Translations under genes and position numbers: made by a program | Shown here: positions 32,283-44,200 of the stretch, piece after piece | Layout: each line of letters begins with the position of its first letter | Position numbering within the stretch: position 1 is the first letter of the stretch | Notes under the pieces: model-generated | Told to the model about the DNA's origin: nothing | Databases searched by the model: none | What the model saw: only the letters and a program-made list of their open reading frames with translations | Source: Aplectana chamaeleonis | Taxonomy: Eukaryota; Nematoda; Chromadorea; Rhabditida; Cosmocercidae | NCBI GenBank assembly: GCA_029168955.1 | Contig: JAPDOI010000020.1 | Coordinates: forward strand, 1,148,501 to 1,212,500 | Direction: 5' to 3' | DNA length: 64,000 nt

Positions 32283-35200
32283 TCACTTGTCCACTAAAGA
32301 AAGCTGCAGAATTCGTTCCAGTTCTTCCTCTTCTCTACGAGCTTCCTCCTGACGTCGCTGCTCTTCATCACGCGACAGACGCAAAGCCATCGCCAAGCTG
32401 TCCTCCGGCTGAAAAGAGTAATTCAAAAATTATGTGAAGAAACTGTCATAGTTCGTTTGATGAGGTAGAAACGACATGCCAAGTTCCTTGAAATTATCTA
32501 AAAAAAGTAATTTCATGGCGCAAACTCCATTTTTGGCACTTAAAGGCAGTGTTCAATATAAAAAATGTGCTCCAGTTTCCACTAGAAATGGGTAGTGGAG
32601 GGGCACACTGCAACGTTGACGTCGAAAGAACGCATAAAAACGAGCAAAGAAGAGCCCCAAAAGAGCCCGAAGTTGCCACTTCGAGCAAAACTCGAGATCG
32701 CGAGATTAGCGATGGTTTCCGATAAATAGCCCCGTTCTTACCTTCATTCCCAACTTCTCTCTTTACTCAGGTCAGCTCACATACATCGGCTGCAAAAGAC
32801 GGAAATTACAAGCCTCGGACAACTCGTCCACCATGCTTTCCTAGCTCAATTTTTGAGGGATCATAACTCCGTTCCCAGAAGGTCTTGTACGAATCCAGAG
32901 ACATCATTGGAATTAGCATGGGACCGTTTTCAAGATAGGCAAGAACCAGAGAAACTATTTTCATCAAGAACACTGCCTTTAAGCAACCTTCAAACTCACT
33001 AAGGACCGTCGGTCCGCCAAAACCCTGCCCCGACTGCTGGCAGTCTCTTGTCTAATATCTGGCAGCCCGCTGTTGACCAATCACTTGACTGCGGTCCGCC
33101 AGTCTATTGGCAGACCGATGAGTCGAGGTGGGTCCCTCACCGCAGATCGTTGCGTAGGAGATCGCCTACGCAACGATCTGCGGTGGGGGGCCTACCCCAC
33201 CTCTCCTTCCCCCAAGCCGTGGAGACTTGCCCCTCAGCTGCCAAAATAAGCTAGCCTCTGTAGAATGAGTTCAGGTCACCTTCCAGGGCCGGCATCAAAG
33301 TGCCGAGTGAACACTCATTGGACTGAATCGCCTGATATACTGTCTCGGCTTATCAATGAAATCAGAAATCAAACTATAACATGTTAAAACGTGATTAATC
33401 GTCAACTCTCTCGAGTGCCAGAAATGTGACGACTCATTGTCAGTGCCAAGCGAAAGCCACTGGGCGGCTATGCGTCAGCCGAGTGCCGATAGTTGGATAA
33501 CTGCGTATCTATGTGCTTGGTAATTTCGAGGTTTGATTGCCCTTGCCAGCTGAATGCAATTTATCACGCAGCTTTCAGGCAGCTGGCACATTTTTGCCAG
33601 CGGTCCACCGCTAGCTCTAATTGAGATGCTAAGGATGAGTCAGCTGTTGGCCTCGTAATTGTCATTTGCCAGCTGAATGCCTGGTATCACCCAGCTGTTA
33701 GGCAACTGGCACATATTCGCCAGCCGTCCGTCGTTGGCATTAAAGGTAGTGAGCACGATAAATTTCGTCTCGATTTTTGGCCGGAAATCGAAACTTCAGG
33801 GTCTCACTGGAGCACCGGGGTCGAGAGAACGAACGAAAAAGAGCTCGAAAGAGCTCCATACGACTCCGAAGTCAGCTCGTGCTAGCCCTTCCGCTCGCGG
33901 TCGAGTTTTCAGAAGAACAGTTTGGTCCGCTTAAGCGTTAGCACTGGAGCGCTAGCGCGGCTGAGTTTTAGCATTGGGTCGCATTTGCACGCTGTCTACT
34001 TCAGGACCGTGCCCGCCAAACTGATCCACCATTGAAATGTGGCTTTCAAGAAGAAGAGCTAATTTGGATGTTTCGCAGCGTTTTTCATGATTTTTTCTTC
34101 ACTGATGAAACAGTCAGACTCTAAACCTTCGTTTTCTGGTGGAAACTCGAAAACGATATTTATCGTGGACACTGCCATTAAATTACATGCCGAGTGTATG
34201 GCAGCTGTTGGCCTCGTGATTGCCATTGGCCAGCTAAATGCCAGCTATTCCCCAGCTGTTCACCAACTGGCGAATTTTCGCCGGCGGTCCGCTGCTCCCA
34301 ATGTCTGAGGACTGCTTTACCCACCCCGCGGCAATTTGGAAAACCATGTAGTCGTTGCTGTAGGTCTGTGACAGAACATAAATGACCCGTGCTTAACATT
34401 CCCTTAATGGCTGCGGGAATTCCACAAAATGGCATTTTCATTGCTTCACAAAAAGGTGCTCAGAAGAAATTTTGCGGACTCGGCTCAAAACTTTCAACTG
34501 GGGGTTGTTTAGGGCGCTGAATCCGAATCTGGGGTCTATTTGTCGCCAGACTTAGAATTACTGTAGGTTACGATAGGCATAATGCCTTTCAAATGGCGTT
34601 ACATACCTTAAAACTTCGAAAATCGAAAAATGGAGCTTAGACTCGTGTTAAGCGTCCCCCCAAGGAAAATCGATAAACCTACCACAGATTTGGGTTTGGC
34701 ATACCAAATGACCCCTATGTAGACGTTTTAGGACGACCTCATTGTAGCATTCTCAAATCGTTTAAAGTCGCGTTTGGCCAGCAAAATTTTCCCCATTTTT
34801 AAGCCTCGAATCAAATAAGCCGAAATTTTTGAAAATCGATAAGTGGACTCAGATTTGTAATCAGCACCCAAAACAACTCTCAGTAATAAAAAAAAGTGTT
34901 CAGCTCAATCCGAGATTTTTTTGAACACCCTGAGAACTGCCCTTCATGTACCCTTCTTCTCTTCGCAAGGCTATGAAAATGCCCACTTTCGGAGAACTTC
35001 TGTAAATCTCTTAGGCGTTTAGGGGATTTGGAAAACCGATTTTCGAAGCTGTGTCCCATACTATCGAAACATGGTTTTATAAAAACCCTCGGGCATTGTA
35101 AGGTAAGCCCTAGCCAGTCAATCAATCGACTCTGCTAATTCAGACGCCTTCCACCACTGCACGGCGCAATCTCAGACGAAACCTTCATATCCTTCTGCTC

Positions 35201-38200
35201 ACCTCCTGTTGTACTTCCTCCTGTTCTGGAACAGCGACACCTGACATCCGCAGACTCTCATTGATGGCAAGGGCGATTTGTCTCTCCTCCTCAGCCTCTT
35301 CGTCAAAGATGGGCATAGCATCCGTGGGGAAAACTTGGCCTAAAATATCTGCATCTAATGAGACAAAAAAACGGCTTTCTTGACATCTAAGGGCACCCTT
35401 CTAAACCTGATTAAATAGGGAGAAAATCTTACCTATATTGGGATGCTCTCCACCTGAACCTTCACTACTGCGAAAACTCTCCTGGATCGCCAGCTGGAGG
35501 AGCATCTCCTCCTGTTGTTGCATAGAGGGATGATCTAAAAATGCCACGTCTTCAGCGAAATCTAGATAAAAAAACGAGCACAAGCCTCGGATTATATGTA
35601 GTTGATTTTCGTCAATAGCCCAAGATATTGACCATTTACGATGACGCGTCCCACCGATGGGACATGTGAGAGGCTGCTACTCAGGCAAAACTGCGCTTAG
35701 CATCCGGTCAAAGTATGCGTGCATTGGGTGCATTGATATGTAAGTTGGTGGTGAAACTTGGGGAAAGGTGCGCGTGTCTCGATTCTGACGACCGCGTTAA
35801 CCAAACATGAGGCGTTAACATGTTTACACAAAGGTATTAACAATGTTGCTGGTACCAAAGGCTTCTCATCTCACAGTGTGCCTCAGTCGGCTCTGCGGAG
35901 CCGGACCTGAGAGGTGGCTTCAAGGCCGAGGAGAGGGGGCTCCACACGGCTCGGGGTGGGGGTTGTACCAAACTGTGGGGCCATCTCCCCACGGTCCACG
36001 GTGGGGTGCACCCCACTGCGCGGATCGTGGCGGTCGAGTGGGATCCCAGAGGGTATAACCCGATTGGGTTGTCCCCGTGTGGCGGCCATCCTGTTAGGTC
36101 TGGCGTTGACGATGGCGTTGCGTGGACGGCTATTCACCCCGTTCCCCGTGCGGCGACCATCCCGATTCCCTTAGCGTTGGTGATGGCGCTACATGGAAGG
36201 CTGTCCATCCCGTTCCCTGTGAGACGGCCAGCCCGTTCACTCTATCGTTGATGGTCCGGCTGTGTGAGCACTCCATCGCCATGGGAACGTCAACGGGATG
36301 GTCGTCGATTATGTCTGAGTAGGAATGGAAGTAGTGGGATAGATGAGGTGGAGAGAAGATAAGAAGGATAAGGAATGGTGATAGATGATAGAAAGTATAA
36401 AAGGGCCTCCACAAAAATAAACCCGTTCTTTGCATTGTTCTGTGTTTCCTGTAAGCCACCTTACTGGCGATCAGGACTCACGCAAGCCTACGAAGAAGAG
36501 AAGAAGAAGGTCGTCGAGCAAACTTCTACTGGAGGAAGAAGAGAAGAAGATGCAAGATCTGGTGGACGCGAGCAAGACGACGGTGGAGAGAGTGACCACC
36601 GGGCTAGTCAGGACGGGCAACGCTGGTGCACTAGATGTGTACGGGGGTCGGACACCTGGTCCGTACGTACCGGGTACGTCCTGGCAAACCTAGTGGAAAC
36701 TGTTTGCAAACTTCCTTACACTGGGGAAAGTGGCGGATGAATCAGATAAGCGACTGATTTTTTGCAAGAAGTAAGATGGCTCAAAGGAAACACACAACAA
36801 GGCAAAGAACGGGTTTACTCGTGTGGAAGCCCTTTTATGCTTGCTCTCTATCATCTATCACCATTCCTTATCCTTCTTATCTTCTCTCCACTTCATCTAT
36901 CTCACTACTTCCATTCCTAGCGACCTCTCAAAGGACACACGTTGATTACCACTTGAGACCGCGTGCTCCACCGGTAGGACACACTTTTATGACCACCAGG
37001 ACGGACTTCAAACATTCTTATGATAAATGTATTAATCTATCCTAGACTAGACTACGGAATTAGCGGTCCGTCGGCAGCTTTTCTATAGCAGAATATTTTA
37101 ACGTTTGTCTTCTTCTTCTTCTTCTTCACAGCCACGTCGAGGGTTCTGTCATAAGTTGAGGAGCTGGGCGATCAGTAATGGATTCGCCCATAAGTCCATT
37201 GCGGTCAGCTTTGTGGGTCTCTCCGGACAATTAAACAAATGTGCCGTATCGTGGCCATGTCAACCACAGTCCGGGCAGACATCCGATTTGCTGCTGAAAA
37301 TCTTGCTGACGTAGGCCATAAGCATTGTCGAGTGACCGCAGCGCAGCGATGCCAGGGTGCATCTTGCCCTCCTTCTGAGTTGAGACTCGGATGGGCAGAG
37401 CCGGGGCGGCACTACTCCCAGGATAGGATTAATCTCCAACAGTATGGTCGGTATCATACTACCAGACACGAGCGACGCGACGCAATGTTTACCATCAATA
37501 TCGACCAAAAATCGATATGGCCGACATGCATGATCGCCGCCGCTGGTCGCGAGGAGTATGACCCCGGCCTATTCCTATAGCAGCTGGAGTCCCTCAGGGC
37601 GGTGTTCTATCGCCAGCCCTCTTCAGTTTGTACCTCGAAGATATGCCTGAGCCTCCACAGGATATCAAGGTCGTCGCGTATGCTGATGACATAACAATCA
37701 TATGTCGAAATCGGGCCTTACAGGTGGCCGCCATTAAGATCAACGAGTACCTGATCAGACTGAAAAGCTTCTTTGACCGCAAAATGCTAAGGATCTCTGC
37801 AGCCAAGTCATCAGTATCCCTTCTCACAATGGACCCATCCGAGCACAGCGCTCATCCGGATGTCGTGTGAAATGGAGACCGTTTGCCTGCTGCTAGCTTT
37901 CCAAAGCTGCTCGGTCTTGTGCTCGATCCGTCAATCAAGTTTCATGAGAATAGCGAGCAGAAGCAGGCAGTCGTTGAAGCTAAGCTCAACGTTCTCAGAG
38001 CCCTGAGCGGCACTCCGTGGGGTAGCAGCAAGGAGACTATACTCACAACGTATGAGGCGATTCTTCAGCCCGCCCTGAAATACGCCACACCGGTATGGCA
38101 GCATCTCGTCTCAGAATCCTCCTTGACAAAGATGCAACGAGTGCAAAATGCCGCTCACCGTATTGCCACCGTATTTACGAGGAGCTCCCCAGTCAAGCAC

Positions 38201-41200
38201 CTGCATGCTGAGACCCTTCTGTTACCAGTGAAGGAGCACTGTCATTCCAGGACCAGCGATTCCGCATCAACATTATAAAGCGACCAAACCACCCGTCGCG
38301 GGAATGCTAAACCCCGTTAGAGAAGTATAAGAAATCCATTCGCCGATGCTTCAGACGAAGTTAACTTGCCAAGATGGCACGACTCACAGCAACAAAGACT
38401 CCGTCTTTCGCACGAGGAGCACATCAAGATCGTACGGTGTCCTCTTGAGAAGGCGGCCATTAATCCTATACAAGCAGATGTACCGCCCCCCCCCCGTCTG
38501 CACCTCGGAGTCTCAATTCGGAGGAAGGGCTAGATGCACATTCGCATCATTACGCTGTGGTCAGTCTACAATGCTAATCTCTTATGTCAGCAAGCTTGCC
38601 AGCAGCAAGTCTGATGTGTGCCCGGACTGCAGTTTGAAGAAGAAGAAGAAAGAAAGAAGAAGAAGAAGAAGAAGAAGAAGAAGAAGAAGAAGAAGAAGAA
38701 GAAGAAGAAGAAGAAGAAGAAGAAGAAGAAGAAGAAGAAGAAGAAGAAGAAGAAGAAGAAGAAGAAGAAGAAGAAGAAGAAGAAGAAGAAGAAAGAAGAA
38801 GAAGAAGAAAGAAAGGAGAAGGAGAAGGGGAAGAAGAAGAAGAAGACGAAGAGACGAAGAAGAAGAAGAAGAAGAAGAAGAAGAAGGGATTAATTGCCGC
38901 CTTCTCAACGAGACACCGTACAAAATTGGTGTGCTCCTCGCGGAAAAGACGAAGTCGTTCTTGCTGTGAGTCGCGCCATCTATGCAAGTTGACTGCTTGG
39001 AGCATCGGCGAATGGTTTCTGATGTCTCTCTCCCTGACGGGGTTTACCACTCTCCATGAGGGGTGGTTGGGTTGCTTGACGATATTTATGAAAAATTGTT
39101 GGGCTTGGAGCTGACAGTGCTCCTTCACTGGTAATAGTTGCGTCTCCGCATGCAAGTGCTCGACTAAGGAACTTCTTGCACATCCGGTAGCTATACGAAG
39201 ACCGGCGTTCTGCACACGCTGCATCTTGGTCCAGGAGGTTTCTGATACCAAGTGCTGCCACACCGGTGCAGCGTACTCCAGAGCGGGCTGAAGTATGGCC
39301 TTGTATGCCCTGATAATGGTTTCTTTGCTGCTACCCCATGAGGTACCGCCCACGGCTCTGAGCACATTAAGCTTCGCTTTGACGACAGCCTGCTTTGTAA
39401 AATTGAACATTGGTAGAAATTAGCTGGGTCTCAAAATGAAAAAAAACCGCTACAAGAACAATTTTTCCGAACTCATTCTGAATTCTTTGTTCTTTTCTAT
39501 TGAGTTGCCATTTTTTAGCTTCACCAGAAGGAAGACTTTGATGGAATCACTTTCTGTTCATCAGGAAACGCGCTAGTACGTTGACTACCCCTACCATTAT
39601 CCCAGAACTTCGATTTTTGCAATTTCAATCCTTTACATCCACACCAGGTTTGTGAATCAAATGCAAAGTAAAGGCAACTTACACATTGGAGCGGCTCCAC
39701 CATGCAAATTCGACATATCCTCTTCATCTTCAGGCCACCACAAGCTCATATTGAAATCGTCAACTGTTCTATACGACTGCGGTATCTTGAAGACTTCGTC
39801 ATCAATCGCCACAGCTGTCACTTTGAATCCTGACTAGAAATCGGAAACTTTTTTTTTAAGAAAAGCACAACTAGAAGAGCATTACCCTACCATGGTTTCC
39901 AAGGGAGTCACGAACGGTCCAGGCTCGTTGATCTGACTGAAGGTGATTTTCGCACTCACCACATGGAAAAGCGGAATCTCTGGAGAGAAAGCAAATTTTT
40001 GGAGATATATAGGGCGTATCAAAACTAAAAAGGCGCCCTATTTTTTTTTCAAGATACTGAAATTCACAGTTCGTTGTGAGATGAGCCCAGTACAATAACG
40101 AACCACCCTCCTCTTACAAACTCAAACATAATCATAATTTACCCCTTAGTTCTTATAAAAGGCAATTTTTTAGAGTTTTCCGTTTTCCCCTCGTATAAAA
40201 ATTGTAAAAGCACCATGGGAATAGCTGCGATTCCTGACGATATATCCAGTCGCAGTCCTCCATTCTGCACTGACATATATCATGCTTCTACCTGCTACTG
40301 TTCTACGTGGTTTGATGCTCACTACCGCAGAAGAAGCTCATATGGAAGTGGGACACGAAGGTGGACACTCCAACACCGGAGAATAAGCACAACCGAGTTG
40401 TCCCTCCACTGATATTGAAACATATCTTTTTTCCGGGTGCCTACTAGAAAAAACATAAAGGTGGAATTCGAAGAAAGGGAATTCTGTGACAGAAGAGGAT
40501 GATTGCTGGTTGATTTCCAAACAATACCAACAGCTTCGTGGAGCTCCAAGACGTTCTCTAGCCAAATCCCTCGATGACGCCTTTACGAGGTGTGTGGAAC
40601 GTAACGAATGCATCTCCAGAGACTTCAAGAAAGCTTACCGCTCTAATCCGAGGGTGTATAAAGACGACCCGAACGCACCTTACAAGAAGCAACGAAGATA
40701 CACAATTGGTGAAGATGCGCATCTCAAACCTGCTCTCGTTCTTGTATTAACCCAACACATTTTCCACATAACAATGCCTTTTTGACAGTGGACGTCGACT
40801 CACTTCTTTCTTATGACAAAACAGGCATTTTTATCTCGGTAATGTGGTCGGTTATTACCAGAACAACAGCAGGTTCAAGATGCGGATCTTCACCAATTGT
40901 GCAACTCCGTTTCTTCTTGTAAGGTGCGTTCGATTCGTCCTTATACACCCACGGATCAGACTTTCTTGAAGTCTCCAGAGATGCTTTCGTTCCTTTTCAC
41001 ACACCTCGTGATAGGCGTCATCGAGGGATTTGGCTAGATAACGTTTTTGACCTCCGCAGAGCTGTTGGTGTTATTCGACAATCAACCACCAATCATCCTC
41101 TTCTGCCCCAGAATTCTCTCTCCTTGCATTCCACCTTTATAGTCCTTCTTTTATGCACATTAAAACCCAGATATGTTACAATATTAGTGGAGGAACAGCT

Positions 41201-44200
41201 CGGTTAAGCACAATCTCCTGTGTTGCAGTGTCCACCTTCGTGTGCCACTTCCATATGGGTTTCTTCTGCGGTAGCGAGCATTGAACCACGTAGAATAGTA
41301 GCAGGTAAAGTGTGCCCGAATGAGAATGGCGGCCCACGCGGCCGGCGTGCTTGGCAGGCGACCGCCGCCCTCGGACGAGTGTTGGATTTCAACGACGGCC
41401 GTCCCCTCTCCCGCCGTCTGCAGAGATTGATCGGCGCAGTGCTTGCTGCCAGCCGGTGCCGACCCCGTTCGTAGTCGATGGCGGTGGGGACTTTTCGCCT
41501 TCTCGTTCGAGAGCGGCGAACGCGACGGCCGCCTGACAGGCACGCCGGCCGCATGGGCCGCCATTCTCATTCGGACGCACCTTAGAAGCATGACATAAGT
41601 CAGTGCAGAATGGAGGACTGCGACTCAATATATCGTCAAGAATCGCAGCTATCCCCATGGTGCCTTTATAGTTTTGATACAGGGGAAAAACGGAAAACTC
41701 TGAAAAGCTGTCCTTGCTAAGAACTAAGGGGTAGGTTGAGTTTGTAGGAGGAGGGTGCTGCGTTATTGTACTGGGCTCATCTCACAACGAACTGTGATTT
41801 TCAGTATCTTCAAAAAATAGGATGCCTCTATAGTTTTGATATGCACTGTACAATCAAACGTTAGAGATTCCACACACCGATTCTAACTGGAAACCCAGCT
41901 GGAAGTTGCATTCGGATAAAATTATGGAGACGAGCAAAATGGGCACTATTAGCAGCCATCAGATCTACAATCGGCATAACTTGTTCCTAAATTTCGCCCT
42001 TTAATTTATAGATCAACAAGGAAACAAAATCGTCAGAAAATACCTGGAATGACAGTGGGTAGTCCTCAGCCAGCCACAACGTCGCTTTGAAATTATTAGA
42101 CTTTTTCGTGACTTTCTTAGGTCTTCCTGGGAATAAAAAAAAAGTTTTTATAGAAATCGTGAGAAACCAGAATCCAAAAAATACCTATATCGCCATCTAA
42201 ACTGAACTCCTCATCCAAATATTCGTCTACTGTCAGTCCAGTATCGACGAGATTCTCCGAAGTAGACTCCTCACTAGTTTCGGATCTCACAATAGTACTC
42301 AGCAGATTCGACAGCAAATTTGGACCCTCTTCCTGGATTTCGATTAGGTTAGTGGGCGCACATGTGAGAACAACATTCTCCCAATAACATAAAATGTTAT
42401 TCCACCCGACAGGGCAAACGCTGTAGGCCTGTTTATACCTCCCCTATGCGAATCGACGCTTGTGACACCTGATTAAATATCGTCGCGCGAAGGAGCGAAA
42501 TCAGGTCCACATGCCGCGCATGACAGAAGCGGGGAGGCTGCGACGCGTAATGCCGTCGTTAATGAAAGTCATACTGATATGCAAGGTCGATAACAATGCG
42601 CTGTTATCGATCCATTGAGACTGCAGCACATCTGCGTTGCGCTTGACGCTTAGCGTCATTATTTAACAATGTGTAGCCGTCGTCCCTTGCTTAATGACAC
42701 AGCGACGCCACGGCCACATCATGATAGCGTCACCGCATATTTCTGAAACCCCTCTCATACTCTTCCTTTCACCGCAAACGACTCGCGACCATTCGTTCGG
42801 GATCATACTTCCCGTGACCAGCGACAGCGACAATGCATGCCAGCCATATCGATTTTCGGTCGGTATTGCTGGTAAATATTGCGTCGCGACCGCTCGTCGC
42901 TGTAAGTGTGATCCCGGCCTTACATATGCACCACGAAGCGATTGTGATGGGGACGCAGTGCCAAGCAACCCGTTGGATAAAATGCGTTCGCTGTTGCAAT
43001 CCCCTTCATTCGTGGCAAAGCTTAGCGACCCCCTCCCTAACAAAGACCTCGCTGAATCCAAGGTAAACCCTCCCAATTTGCTGAAGCTTTGAATGCTCGT
43101 CAAAATTGCAATAAACCAAATAGCGAGCAAATGGTTTTTGGGGGCCTTCCAATGTCATATACTTTCCTCCGGGACAGGGACTCTCTACACACCGAGGGAG
43201 TTGTCCCGTCTTTCGCTGCTCTAATTCCACCCGGCACCACTTAGCTCGCGTTGAGTGGCGCCACGTTTCAAAGTGCAGAAGCGAGTCAACTCCTCCCTTG
43301 GTATGTAGACAGCCCCTGTCCCCTTTCCTCCTATCGCCCGTAGCTCAGCAGTTCGCTAAAACAGACCTAGTGATAAAGAAGAAAACAGCAAAGCCGCTTG
43401 TTAAAAGTTAGAAATAGAAAAACTCGCCCGTTGAGAAAAGTTGTGTAAAAAGGCCGCTATTTTCAAATGGCCTTTCCAGCCTTGCTTTACACTTTTAGGA
43501 GGCCGCAGTCGAGCATGAGATGCAACTACTGAATGGTTATCGAAAACGATTGGATTGGCATCTAAGTATTCGCGGATTTTTTTCAGAAAATAAAAAACAA
43601 TTTTTTTCATAGAACGAAATAACTTTGTTCTGTAATGTATTGCCCAATTTGATCAATGACTTTTTGCCATCTTCCAGGCAGCATTATAATTCCACTTACA
43701 CATAACTTGAGGTTTTTATCAGCAGAAAACTGAACCATGTACGATTTGACATCATTACAATTATCAATTTTTTACCATTCAAGGAGTTTTGCAAAGATCG
43801 AAATGAAAACTAATCAGATAGTGCAGGGTCAGGACTATATGGTGGATGTGGCAAAACATCCCAACCAAGCTCCAATAAATTTTGCCGAGTGACTAAAGAT
43901 GTGTGTGGCCTTGCATTGTCATGATGAAATACATCTTTTCGATTGGTCGATTCGTCGCTTGGTTGGGATGTTTTGTCACATCCACCATATAGCCCTGACC
44001 TTGCACCATCTGATTACTTTTTATTTCGGTCTTTGCAAAACTCCTTGAATCGTTAAGTTTTCAATAATGATAATGATGTCAAATTGTACCCGAGTCAGTT
44101 TTTTGCTGATAAAAACTAGAAGTTTCATGAACGTGGAATTATGATGCTGCCTGAAAGATGGCAAAAGGTCGTTACTCAAAATGGGCAATACATTACAGAA

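Noticed and set aside
38346..39410. Long Lys/Arg- or Ser-rich ORFs on both strands
   Set aside because: The repetitive part is the GAA microsatellite read in different frames; only the LINE-derived ends are real coding remnants.
41184..41658. Four overlapping 84-135 residue ORFs
   Set aside because: They span the nested GC-rich MITE and foldback arm; inverted symmetry explains ORFs on both strands.
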